This document shows positions 31,931 through 40,269 of a DNA stretch of 49,633 nt, in pieces; within the stretch, counting starts at the first letter, position 1, and every line of letters starts with the position of its first letter. Source of the DNA: Candidatus Latescibacterota bacterium (GTDB lineage: Bacteria; Latescibacterota; UBA2968; UBA8231); assembly GCA_022819745.1 (NCBI GenBank), contig JAJEGS010000038.1, forward strand, positions 1 to 49,633, in the 5' to 3' direction. The notes under the pieces were generated by a model, which saw nothing but the letters and a program-made list of their open reading frames with translations, had not been told where the DNA came from and did no database searches. The translations under genes were made by a program, and so were the position numbers.

Positions 31931-32845
31931 ATGAGAATACTACCGGAGATTCAATGCGAGAATCAGTACTCTGCCCTGTATAAGGACGACGCCATTTGGC
32001 AGCCCGCCGTCCGTGTAATCGCTGCGCGTCACGGAATCTCGGGCGAACTGGAGCGCCTGACGCTGGGAACGCACGTCGTCTATGGGAGAGGAGAGGTAAT
32101 CCTCAAGCTCTACTGCCCGCTGTGGGCGGAATTCTTCAAGATGGAGCGCATCGCCTTAGAGAGCGTGGACAATCTGCCCGCACCGACGCTGCTGGCTCAC
32201 GGGAAGATTGACGGGTGGTCGTACCTGCTACAGAGTCGCGTGATGGGAGTCCCAGCGCAATCGGTTTGGCGGGAGCTCCCCCTGCGCGTGCGCCGCGACC
32301 TCGTCGGAGAAATCGGCGCGCTCCTGCGTCGCCTGCACGATCTCCCTCTCCCCGAGGGTCTCGACGCCAATTGGGCGTCTTTTTTGCAGGCTCGACTCGA
32401 TGGGGCCGAGGCACACCACAGCGCCCAAGAGCCGTGGAACAGTTGGATCCGATCCCGTCTCGAAAAATTTGCCGAACCCCCTTTTCCCCACGTCTTCCTA
32501 CACGCCGACTTGACGGAGGATCACTTTCTGCTCACTAAGCGCAAAGACGGTTCCTGGTTCGTCTCCGGGATCATTGACTTTGGCGATGCCCGCATTGGTC
32601 ATCCATTCTACGACTTCATCGCCATACTCGCCTACTACACCCTAGGCGAGCCCGAACTCTCCTACCAGTTGCTTGAGGCGTATGGGTTGGAAAGCTCGCC
32701 CGAAATCGAGGAGGGAATCCTGAGTTTCTGCCTGCTGCACGAGTTTGGCTGCCTGCAGGACTTTCTCAACGCATACCCCATGGAAGGACCCGCCGACTTC
32801 CGGCGAGCCCTGTGGGGAACAGATATTACGTTCTCGCCGCCATAA
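31931..32845 (+). CDS. Aminoglycoside phosphotransferase (APH)-type kinase
   Basis: A 304-residue kinase of the APH/choline-kinase fold. The catalytic loop is FLHADLTEDHFLL near residues 189-201 and the metal-binding motif is IIDFGDARIGHPFYDF near 215. The N-lobe contains the nucleotide-binding lysine region (VILKLYCP). Such proteins phosphorylate small hydroxyl compounds, for example sugars, amino alcohols or drugs; resistance is not implied. It stands between a HEAT-like fragment and the sugar dehydrogenase operon on the opposite strand. Its last 20 bases overlap the convergent gene at 32826. Confidence 0.8.
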   Translation: MRILPEIQCENQYSALYKDDAIWQPAVRVIAARHGISGELERLTLGTHVVYGRGEVILKLYCPLWAEFFKMERIALESVDNLPAPTLLAHGKIDGWSYLLQSRVMGVPAQSVWRELPLRVRRDLVGEIGALLRRLHDLPLPEGLDANWASFLQARLDGAEAHHSAQEPWNSWIRSRLEKFAEPPFPHVFLHADLTEDHFLLTKRKDGSWFVSGIIDFGDARIGHPFYDFIAILAYYTLGEPELSYQLLEAYGLESSPEIEEGILSFCLLHEFGCLQDFLNAYPMEGPADFRRALWGTDITFSPP

Positions 32846-33791
32846 TCTCAGCCGCCTCAATCTGATCCACTAGCGCGATCGAGTAAATCACGTCGCGGAT
32901 GTCGGTGATTGGCTGCCGGTTTTCAACCACGCAATCAAGGAAGTGCTCGTGCATGGTCAAGACCCCCTCGTAGCGGGGCACATCGTCTTCGGGCACGCCG
33001 TCGATTTCCCAGCCGCCGAGAGTGCGCACTTGGTTGTCCTCGTGGATTTCGATTTCACTGGGAATTTTCATGTAGCAGCCAATGCCCACGCCGTGTAGCT
33101 CCGAGCGCAGCACCCGCCCGCCAGAGGCGCGGTTGCCGAGCATCACACCAGTTGCGCGGTTGTCAAAACGCACCAGCGCCGTGTAGTGGTTGAAGCCCTC
33201 GCCGCCGAATTTGTCTTGGTAGGCCGTAACTTCCACCGGCTCGCCGCCAGCCATGTAGCGCAGCAGATCGACGATGTGGACCAAGTCATTCCACAAGGTC
33301 GTGGTGAATTCGTCGGCGCTCTGCGGAAGCTGTTTGTTAAAGGTCGTCGTCGCCAGCGACACCGGACCTTTGGCTGCCACTAGGCGCATGGCCTCGCGGG
33401 TGACGGCAGTGTAGCGGCGTTGCAGACCGACCATCACCCAGACCCCCTGGCGCTCGGCCGCCGCCAAAATCGCCCGCGTCTCGTCGCTGTTAGCTCCAGG
33501 CGGCTTTTCAATAAACAGGTGCTTGCCCGCGGCGATGCAGTCGAGGGCCGGTTGCAAGAGCCACTTCTCGTTCATCACGCAATAGACAATATCCGGGTCG
33601 ATCTCGTCGAGCATAGCGCGGTGGTCTTGGTACGTGCGCGTAAAGCCGTATTTTGCCACCACTTGATTGAGGCGCTCCTCGTCCAATTCGCAAACCGCAG
33701 CCATCTCCACGCGGTCGGCGAGGCGATGGACCGATGGGTAGTGGGCGCTCTGGCCGCGGCCCCCCGCGCCGATAAATCCCGCTTTAAGCAT
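32826..33791 (-). CDS. Gfo/Idh/MocA-family oxidoreductase
   Basis: A 321-residue NAD(P)-dependent dehydrogenase acting on sugars or inositol-like polyols. Cofactor motif GAGGRGQSAHYP near residue 8; the catalytic lysine lies in FIEKPPG near residue 94. A second motif (NDLVHIVDLLRYMAGGEP) precedes the C-terminal sheet, which closes the active site. ATG 33791 is selected because it starts just before the first strand. It overlaps the isomerase gene upstream by eight bases, implying one operon; the two probably act on the same compound. Confidence 0.88.
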   Translation of the reverse strand: MLKAGFIGAGGRGQSAHYPSVHRLADRVEMAAVCELDEERLNQVVAKYGFTRTYQDHRAMLDEIDPDIVYCVMNEKWLLQPALDCIAAGKHLFIEKPPGANSDETRAILAAAERQGVWVMVGLQRRYTAVTREAMRLVAAKGPVSLATTTFNKQLPQSADEFTTTLWNDLVHIVDLLRYMAGGEPVEVTAYQDKFGGEGFNHYTALVRFDNRATGVMLGNRASGGRVLRSELHGVGIGCYMKIPSEIEIHEDNQVRTLGGWEIDGVPEDDVPRYEGVLTMHEHFLDCVVENRQPITDIRDVIYSIALVDQIEAAEIMAART

Positions 33792-34623
33792 GATCTTCCC
33801 CTTTCTGGCATAAAGCCGTAAAAAAGCGCACGTCAATCCGCGCCAAATCGATGACGCTTTCCACCGGCTCGCCGCTGTACTCGCTGTGGAAGCTGACCGG
33901 GCCAGCAAAATCCAACCGCTTCAAGGTAGCAATCACCGCAGGCCAATCGACAAAACCTTGCCCCATGCGCACGACGCCGGTAGCGGGATTACCCTGCTGA
34001 GTGATACTCAAGGGCCGCTGGCGGGCCAGATCCTTAAACGCGACCAGACACAAGTGCGAGCGCACGATGTCGAGGGCCATGGCGACCGGCTCGCCGCATA
34101 TTGACAAATGCCCAGGGTCGGCGAAAACACCCACGTATTGCGGATCGCAGTCGCGGACGATGTTCATCGCGGCGCAGGCATTGAGGCCCATAGACGCGCC
34201 CGAATGATTGTGAATGACGGTCTTGACGCCGTATTTTTCCGACAGCGCTTGAAACCCCTCCATAAAGCCGCGCACCTCGTCTAACCGCGTCCAGTAAGAC
34301 ACATCCGGCTGCCAGTGCCAGTAGCCGAGCTTGACGTGAGCCACACCGGCCTCGCCCAAGGCCGCGTAATACCTTTCCGCGTAGTCGATGTCCGGGCGGT
34401 TGAAGTCGCCCGGAGCTGTGACTAAGGGGATGCAAAGACCAGCGCCGGCAAAGCGGCGCGCGGCCTCCGGCAGGGCCGTGGCCACATTGTCCGGGTTGAC
34501 CGGGTAGCCGTCGCGCACGCACAGGTCGGCCCCCTGCACGCCAATGGACTGCAAGGCGTCGATGAGTTGCGGGACATCGAGCCCCTCTAAATGCTTGGTA
34601 AATACGATATACGTCAGATTCAC
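33784..34623 (-). CDS. Sugar phosphate isomerase/epimerase-like TIM barrel (AP endonuclease 2 fold)
   Basis: A 279-residue protein of the xylose-isomerase-like TIM-barrel group. Metal-site positions are suggested by VIHNHSGA (near 135), FADPGHLS (near 167), LVAFKDLA (near 192) and SFHSEYSG (near 243). Members include hydroxypyruvate, inosose and sugar epimerases. It is translationally coupled to the Gfo/Idh/MocA gene, a frequent pairing in inositol and rare-sugar catabolism. The ATG at 34623 has AAAGGAGC upstream. Confidence 0.85.
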   Translation of the reverse strand: MNLTYIVFTKHLEGLDVPQLIDALQSIGVQGADLCVRDGYPVNPDNVATALPEAARRFAGAGLCIPLVTAPGDFNRPDIDYAERYYAALGEAGVAHVKLGYWHWQPDVSYWTRLDEVRGFMEGFQALSEKYGVKTVIHNHSGASMGLNACAAMNIVRDCDPQYVGVFADPGHLSICGEPVAMALDIVRSHLCLVAFKDLARQRPLSITQQGNPATGVVRMGQGFVDWPAVIATLKRLDFAGPVSFHSEYSGEPVESVIDLARIDVRFFTALCQKGEDHA

Positions 34624-34710
34624 GATACGCGCTCCTTTCTCTATATTTGTTTGCTAGTACACGACCGTACCGTTACGCATGGCCATCGAGGTAGCAGATG
34701 CTTCGACTCC

Positions 34711-34777
34711 GCTTCGCTTCGCTCAGCATGACCCGGTGAAGCAGAGCACCCACTTGTCATGCTGAGCGAAGCGAAGC
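34711..34777. repeat. Perfect 22-bp inverted repeat, interspersed element copy A
   Basis: Bases 34711-34732 and 34756-34777 are perfect reverse complements (core GCTGAGCGAAGCGAAGC) around a 23-base centre. The right part and its flank to about 34810 (CATCTCAGACCAC, then TGTACTTAG) recur at 37108-37160. It belongs to the widespread CTGAGCGAAGCGAAG type of interspersed repeat. Confidence 0.7.
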
Positions 34778-34885
34778 ATCTCAGACCACCTCTACTGGCG
34801 TGTACTTAGATTTGTTTGACAAAGCGCAGTAAGGGTATCAAAATATCGGCCCAGTGCCAACGAACTAAATGGAGCAAGTCGAATT

Positions 34886-35818
34886 ATGGAAGCAATCAAG
34901 ATGGAACCCAGCCCGACAATTGAGGTCCCCAAGCCGCTCACCCCTACCCAAGTGCAGTCCTTTATCGACGACGGCTATCTCGTCGTGCCGGGCCTGATGG
35001 CAGAAGCCGAGCTAGAAGAGCTCAAACGAGACCTCGTGGACGTGGCGCGCGGCCGCTACGAGTGCGACAACATCGAGCCGGTCGATCCCACCATGAGCGA
35101 CCAAGCGGTGCTGGAGAGCATCCTCTGCATCCACCAGCCCCACTACGTCAGTCCGATCATCGAAAAGTACGTCCGCCACCCCAAAATCTGCGGTGCCCTG
35201 AGCCAGATCACGGCCGCGCACCTGCCCTTTTGGGACGGCAGCGTCAAGTGCATGCAGTCCATGTACTTCGTCAAGCCACCCGATTTCCAAGGGCAGGCTT
35301 GGCACCAAGACGAGATCTACATCCCCACGCGGGATCGCTCGCTGATCGGCGCGTGGATCGCCGTGGACGACGCCACCGTGGAAAACGGCTGCCTGTACGT
35401 CATTCCGGGCTCGCACCGGCTCGGGTACCTCTACCCGCAGCGGTCCCACGAAAATCCAGACGAGTTCGACTTCGCGCCCGAGAGCTACGGCTTTGACGAG
35501 AGCGTCGAGATCCCGGTTGAAGTGGAAGCTGGTGCCCTCGTGTTCTTCAACGGCTATCTCCTCCATCGCTCGTACAAAAACCGAGGCGACACCTATCGCC
35601 GCGTCTTAGTCAACCACTATTGCAACGCCTATAGCCTGCTGCCTTGGAGCATTGAAGAGGGGGAGTCGCCCGCTCGCGCCGACCGGCGCACCATCGTGCC
35701 CGTGGCCGGCACCGACCCCTACGCCTGGAAGGGCTATCAAACGCCAGCCAAATCCGTGGGGCTGCGGCACTGCAAGGCCATCGACGAGGTCCGCGCCACC
35801 CGCGACAATCCCTCATAG
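34886..35818 (+). CDS. Phytanoyl-CoA dioxygenase (PhyH) family protein
   Basis: A 310-residue iron/2-oxoglutarate dioxygenase that hydroxylates a small metabolite. Iron ligands are H140 and D142 (WHQDEIYIP) and a distal histidine H227 (LLHRSYKNRG); R237/R238 in TYRRVL probably bind 2-oxoglutarate. The N-terminus is typical of the large bacterial PhyH group (LTPTQVQSFIDDGYLVVPGL). It is followed after 15 bases by a Gfo/Idh/MocA dehydrogenase, with which it probably forms an oxidation pathway. Two copies of a dispersed repeat flank the pair. Confidence 0.88.
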   Translation: MEAIKMEPSPTIEVPKPLTPTQVQSFIDDGYLVVPGLMAEAELEELKRDLVDVARGRYECDNIEPVDPTMSDQAVLESILCIHQPHYVSPIIEKYVRHPKICGALSQITAAHLPFWDGSVKCMQSMYFVKPPDFQGQAWHQDEIYIPTRDRSLIGAWIAVDDATVENGCLYVIPGSHRLGYLYPQRSHENPDEFDFAPESYGFDESVEIPVEVEAGALVFFNGYLLHRSYKNRGDTYRRVLVNHYCNAYSLLPWSIEEGESPARADRRTIVPVAGTDPYAWKGYQTPAKSVGLRHCKAIDEVRATRDNPS

Positions 35819-35833
35819 AAAAGAGAGGCACTT

Positions 35834-37063
35834 TTGGACAAAATCAGACTGGCATTGGTCGGCTGCGGAGGCATGGGTACGCGGCACCTATACGGCTTAG
35901 CAACCCTCGCCAAAACCCCGTTTGACAATGTGGACCTAGTCGCCGTATGCGACATCCGGCGCGACAACGCCGAACTAGCGGCCACAGAAGCCGAAAAGCT
36001 CGTGGGCCAGCGGCCGGCTGTGTTCACCGACCTCGAAACCATGCACCGCGAAGTCCCCGACCTAATAGCCGTAGATGTCGTGGTGGACCCGTCAGTGCAT
36101 CACGCCGTGGTCTGCCAAGCCCTCGATCTGGGGCTACACGTGATGGTAGAAAAGCCCATGGCCATTACCGTCAAGGGCTGCCAGCAGATGATCGAAGCCG
36201 CCGCGCGCAACCAGCGCATCCTGTCGGTGGCGGAAAATTACCGCCGCGATCCCTCGTCGCGGCTGGTGCACCACCTGCTGGAGCAAGGGGCCATTGGCCG
36301 CCCTTACATGGCCATCTTCCACTCGCTGGCCCCGCATCGCGAAGTGTTCATCACGCCTTGGCGGCACATGAAAGATCGGGGCGGACTGCTGTTAGATCTG
36401 GGCGTCCATTTCACCGACATGATTCGCTACCAACTCGGGGACATCAAGGAAGCCTACGGGGCTGTCGAGTTAGCCTCGCCCGTGCGCCACAAGCCCGAGG
36501 CCGTCAACTCGCCCTATGAGTTTTACCAAACCCGCTTCGCCGAGATGGAACAGCAAGTCGAAGCCACGGCCGAAGATACCTCTATGGCGATGTTTCGGAT
36601 GGAGAGCGGCCTCGCAGTCAACTGGGTGGTGGGCCTAGGGGGATACGGCTCTTGCGGCGGCGAGGTCATCTTCGGGTCTGAGGGCGTGATGCAGGGGTTT
36701 GGCACGCGCGGTGCCAGAGCGTGCTTGCAACGGGCCGACGGCACAACGCTCGACCACGCCGCGCTCGTGGCCGACACAGAAGCGTTAGTCCTAGAACCAC
36801 TGGCCGAGCACTTTTTCCCCGCGCGAGTTGCCGACCAAGACATCGACTGGAAACTGTTGGCGTTAGAGTACTTTGAACTAGCCGAGGCCATTCTCAACGG
36901 GCGAGAAATCGAAGTGAATGGAATGGAGGGCCTAAAAGACGTGGCCGCGGTGTACGCGATTTTCGAATCGAGCCGGTTAGGTCGGACGGTACAGCTAAGC
37001 GAGGTAGAAAGCGGGGCCATTTATGAGTACCAAGCCGAAATCGACGCGGCACTGGGCATCTAG
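35834..37063 (+). CDS. Gfo/Idh/MocA-family oxidoreductase
   Basis: A 409-residue NAD(P)-dependent dehydrogenase. Cofactor motif GCGGMGTRHLYG near residue 10, catalytic-lysine motif VEKPMA near residue 103, and LLLDLGVHFTDMIRYQLGD near 186. It uses a TTG start at 35834 with GAGAGG seven bases upstream, directly before the first Rossmann strand. It is 15 bases downstream of the PhyH gene. It is longer than the copy at 32826, with additional C-terminal strands and a helical extension. Confidence 0.88.
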   Translation: MDKIRLALVGCGGMGTRHLYGLATLAKTPFDNVDLVAVCDIRRDNAELAATEAEKLVGQRPAVFTDLETMHREVPDLIAVDVVVDPSVHHAVVCQALDLGLHVMVEKPMAITVKGCQQMIEAAARNQRILSVAENYRRDPSSRLVHHLLEQGAIGRPYMAIFHSLAPHREVFITPWRHMKDRGGLLLDLGVHFTDMIRYQLGDIKEAYGAVELASPVRHKPEAVNSPYEFYQTRFAEMEQQVEATAEDTSMAMFRMESGLAVNWVVGLGGYGSCGGEVIFGSEGVMQGFGTRGARACLQRADGTTLDHAALVADTEALVLEPLAEHFFPARVADQDIDWKLLALEYFELAEAILNGREIEVNGMEGLKDVAAVYAIFESSRLGRTVQLSEVESGAIYEYQAEIDAALGI

Positions 37064-37107
37064 GTATCACACGCTTCGAATTCGCTGCGCACCATCTGCT
37101 TCCCCGT

Positions 37108-37160
37108 GTCACGCTGAGCGCAGCGAAACATCTCAGACCACTTCTTCTGTCCTGTACTTA
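37108..37160. repeat. Interspersed element copy B
   Basis: GTCACGCTGAGCGCAGCGAA, then CATCTCAGACCAC and TGTACTTAG match copy A at 34756-34810 in the same orientation, with a few differences. The two copies bracket the PhyH-oxidoreductase gene pair. The rest of the 37064-37256 gap shows nothing else. Confidence 0.65.
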
Positions 37161-37256
37161 GCAGGAGGCCAAGTAGGATTTTGGCGATCTATCTCTCGGA
37201 TTACGCGACCGACTAGTGCATTTCCGTCTGCGGCGGGGTCGCGGTCTGACGCGCCA

Positions 37257-38420
37257 CTACTCGGCCTGCAGGCGTTCTTTAACCTCGTCAAAGAACGCCT
37301 TAAAGGAACCTGTAGCGGCGTGCTCCCAACGGTCGAAGGTCGCTTGCAGCGCTTCTAGCCAACGCTCTTTGGGCAGATTTTGCACCGCTAGACAGACGTA
37401 ATAGGCATCGGTCAACGCCAAGCCCCGTCGCCCATCCACGAGAGCCTGCTCCATGCGTCCGACTAAAGGAGCTACCTCGGGCAAGGCTTCGACGCACGTT
37501 GCCTTGTGCTGGACAAAACTTGCCAAGTGATTGACCATGCTCCGGCTAAAGTCGTGCCGCTTTGCCGTGCCGGACACGTTGTCGAGGTCCAGCTCTCCCC
37601 TGTGATACAAGTCCATCAACTGCTGGGTGATTGTGCGTTGCTTCGCCCCAAGGGTTGCTTGCCGCGCGCTGCGCAAGCCGCTGGTGAGGGCTGACATGTC
37701 GTGGCAGCAATTGAGCCAGCGCGTGCCTTTGGCGACCACGCGGCGCATGGACTCGCCCGGGCCGACGGCCGTACCCATAGCCTTGCCGTTGGCCGCGCAA
37801 GCTGCCCCCACGCGGTCAAAGGCCGCCAGCACGCGCTCGTGGTCTATGTGGGGGACTCCCTCGCGCTCGACGCCGTAGCTGTGCGCCAAGTCGCTCGGCC
37901 CCACAAAGAGCAGGTCGATCCCTTCGATTGCGGCAATCGCTTCTACTTCCTCCACGCCTTCGGCGTCTTCGATCATCACGCCCAGTATAGTCTCGGCGTC
38001 GGCCCTGCCCATGTACTCGGTGGGGTCCAGCGTACCGTATTGCGAATCCCGGCCACAACCCAAGCCGCGCAAGCCCAGCGGCCGGAATTTGGCCATTTGC
38101 ACAAAATCCCGCGCTTCGTCGGCGCTCTTGCAATGGGGCCAAACCAAGCCCCCGGCCCCTAATTCCAGCGGCTTGATCACCTGATTGTACGGCCCCTTGG
38201 GGATGCGGACCACCGTATCGACTCCTGCGGCCCGCGCCGCCAAAATCAGATGCGATAGCCCGTCTAGCCCGAGATGAGAATGCTCCATGTCGATCCAGAC
38301 GCAGCCAAAACCCACTTGGGCTGCAAGCTCCACTACGACCGGGTCGAAGATCCGATTGATTTCGACTATCTCTACGGTTGCCCCCCCGAGCAGGGCGGCC
38401 TTGGTCTGATTAGTTTTCAC
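37257..38420 (-). CDS. HpcH/HpaI aldolase with C-terminal helical extension
   Basis: A 387-residue protein. Residues 1-255 are a class II HpcH/HpaI-type aldolase, which reversibly splits 2-keto-3-deoxy acids to pyruvate plus an aldehyde. Seen: VGFGCVWIDMEHSHLGLDG (near 37-55), VRIPKG (near 71), MIEDAEGVEEVEAIAAIEGIDLLFVGPSDLAHSYG near 148-182. About 130 further residues (AKQRTITQQLMDLYHRGELDLDN to the end) are helical and absent from ordinary family members. The GTG start at 38420 has AGGAAAA upstream. Divergent from the transaldolase-like gene. Confidence 0.82.
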   Translation of the reverse strand: MKTNQTKAALLGGATVEIVEINRIFDPVVVELAAQVGFGCVWIDMEHSHLGLDGLSHLILAARAAGVDTVVRIPKGPYNQVIKPLELGAGGLVWPHCKSADEARDFVQMAKFRPLGLRGLGCGRDSQYGTLDPTEYMGRADAETILGVMIEDAEGVEEVEAIAAIEGIDLLFVGPSDLAHSYGVEREGVPHIDHERVLAAFDRVGAACAANGKAMGTAVGPGESMRRVVAKGTRWLNCCHDMSALTSGLRSARQATLGAKQRTITQQLMDLYHRGELDLDNVSGTAKRHDFSRSMVNHLASFVQHKATCVEALPEVAPLVGRMEQALVDGRRGLALTDAYYVCLAVQNLPKERWLEALQATFDRWEHAATGSFKAFFDEVKERLQAE

Positions 38421-38517
38421 GGATTTTCCTCTCGTTTACTTACTCGCTTTCGCCGCGCGATTTCTCTATATTCGCCCACCTGTCAACGCCCATTGTAAAA
38501 CCACAGGAGACCTAATT

Positions 38518-39249
38518 ATGGCAACAAGTGGACCCGTTCCCACCGCCCGCGCCCAAGGCCGCGGCCCAACCATCTGGCTGGCTGGCTCACCCGACGAGCT
38601 AAAAGAGTGGATGCCCCTCGGAATCGCCGGAATCGTCACCAATACGGTGGTGCTCAACCAATACGCTAAACAATACGGCTCGGTCATCAGCCTGATGGAG
38701 GAATATCTCAAGCTCACCGACAAGCCCGTGGTGATGGAAATCGACGGCCATTCCGTTGAAGAGCTGTTAGAAGTTGGACAAGTTTTCACCAACATGTCGG
38801 AGCAGATCATCCTCAAGATCCCCTGCAACGTCAACGGACTCAAGGCATTTAGCATCCTCAAGGATCAAGGCGTCGAGACCTTCTGCACCACGGTGTTCTC
38901 GCTGACGCAAGCTGTAGCCGTCGCCCAAGCCGGGGCTAACCACATCCTGCCTTTTTGCGAGCCGGTCAAGGAAGTGGGCGGCGACCCGACCAAGCTGATC
39001 CGCGAATGCGCCCAGGTGTTCAGCGGCTGGGACCAGCGCCCCTTCATCATGGCCGCCCTCATCCGCTCGGTGGAGACCGCGCACGCCGCCTTCCGCGACG
39101 GGGCCGACGAACTCGTCACCATGTGGACGGTGTACCGCGACATGATGGACCACCCGCTGACTGCGCAGTGGAACAAGACCTTTATGGACGAGTGGGTCGA
39201 TATGCACCAGAGTGGCTTGTTGGAGGGAGTGCCGGTGCGGTCCGATTGA
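38518..39249 (+). CDS. Transaldolase/fructose-6-phosphate aldolase-like protein
   Basis: A 243-residue protein of the small transaldolase (FSA/TalC) group. The Schiff-base lysine is in IILKIPCN near residue 100, preceded by IAGIVTNTVV (replacing the usual GVTTNPS strand) and followed by VETFCTTVFSLTQAVAVAQAGANHILPF and PFIMAALIRS near 190. It would catalyse an aldol cleavage or transfer of dihydroxyacetone or a related unit. It has AGGAG ahead of the ATG and lies between two divergent HpcH/HpaI aldolase genes. Confidence 0.82.
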   Translation: MATSGPVPTARAQGRGPTIWLAGSPDELKEWMPLGIAGIVTNTVVLNQYAKQYGSVISLMEEYLKLTDKPVVMEIDGHSVEELLEVGQVFTNMSEQIILKIPCNVNGLKAFSILKDQGVETFCTTVFSLTQAVAVAQAGANHILPFCEPVKEVGGDPTKLIRECAQVFSGWDQRPFIMAALIRSVETAHAAFRDGADELVTMWTVYRDMMDHPLTAQWNKTFMDEWVDMHQSGLLEGVPVRSD

Positions 39250-39314
39250 CCGCGCCGCGTCCTCACCTGCGCTCGGTCGGGTCTGATCCCTAAGCTTGTC
39301 GAAGGGACCAGACC

Positions 39315-40100
39315 TCACCCGCGCTCGGCCGGGATCTGGCACAGCAATTCGCTCCAAGCCGTGCCCAGATTCATCACGTCCCCGCCGCAGATTACCAAGT
39401 CGCAGCCCGCATCCATCGCGGCCGTAAGCAGTGGCCCCGGCAAGGTGAAAATGCCGCTTAGCTTACCGGCGGCCTGCGCCTTGGCCAAGCACGAGAGCAC
39501 GGCCTCGCGCAGCTTTGGGTCGCCCATCTGGCCGGTGCAGCCCATATCGACCGCTAGATCCCCCGGCCCCATAAAGATCCCAGAGAGGCCCTCCACGGCG
39601 AGTATCTCATCGACATTTGCCACGGCCTCCACGGTCTCGATCTGGACAAAGAGGTGGGTGCGCGCATTGGCGCGGGCCAGGACGTCGGGCAGGTTCTCCA
39701 TGCCAAAACCCATGCCGCGCGTGCGCACATTGAAGCCGCGTCGGCCCAACGGCGGGTACTTGCCCACCTCGACGATGCGGCGCGCGTAGGCCGCATCATC
39801 TACCATGGGGACGAGAATGATCCGCGCCCCGATTTCGAGTGCCCGCAGCACGTGGTGGCGCTCGCCATCAGGCAGGCGAATGAGCGGGAAGATGCCGCCA
39901 GCTTCCGCGGCCAAGCACAAAGTCTCGGCCCGCTCAAAGCCGACCGGACCGTGTTCGCTTTCGATCCACACCGCTTCAAAACCGACCTGCGCCGCCAGCG
40001 AGACGAGCAGGGGCGAGGCGCTGTTGACGGTGACGCCACGGATTCGGCGCGGACGACCGGCCTGATCTAAGAATACGTCGTCGGTAATTTTTAAAGTCAT
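39315..40100 (-). CDS. HpcH/HpaI aldolase family protein
   Basis: A 261-residue standard-length class II aldolase. Signature VGFEAVWIESEHGPVGFERA near residues 39-58, RLPDGE near 75, LVPMVDDAAYARRIV near 98, LFVQIETVEAVANVDEILAVEGLSGIFMGPGDLAVDMG near 148-185. The ATG at 40100 is preferred; the ORF continues upstream to 40160 but without family resemblance. It converges on the transaldolase-like gene and lacks the extra domain of the other copy at 37257. Confidence 0.87.
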   Translation of the reverse strand: MTLKITDDVFLDQAGRPRRIRGVTVNSASPLLVSLAAQVGFEAVWIESEHGPVGFERAETLCLAAEAGGIFPLIRLPDGERHHVLRALEIGARIILVPMVDDAAYARRIVEVGKYPPLGRRGFNVRTRGMGFGMENLPDVLARANARTHLFVQIETVEAVANVDEILAVEGLSGIFMGPGDLAVDMGCTGQMGDPKLREAVLSCLAKAQAAGKLSGIFTLPGPLLTAAMDAGCDLVICGGDVMNLGTAWSELLCQIPAERG

Positions 40101-40269
40101 GGAAGTCGTTTCTCTTGCTTGAAGTCGCTCCAATATAGGGCTATTTTTCCCGCGTCCCAACCTTCCCGTAGAGGCCGTCCACTCATCCCGCCTCTGCGTT
40201 CATCTGCGTTCATCTGCGGATATTTTTGCCGCCGGGGATTGTCAGCCAACTTCCAGAGGAGGCACTATT

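Noticed and set aside
31931..32845. APH-type kinase as an antibiotic-resistance gene
   Set aside because: Only the general kinase fold is visible; no drug-specific subfamily motif and no resistance or integron context.
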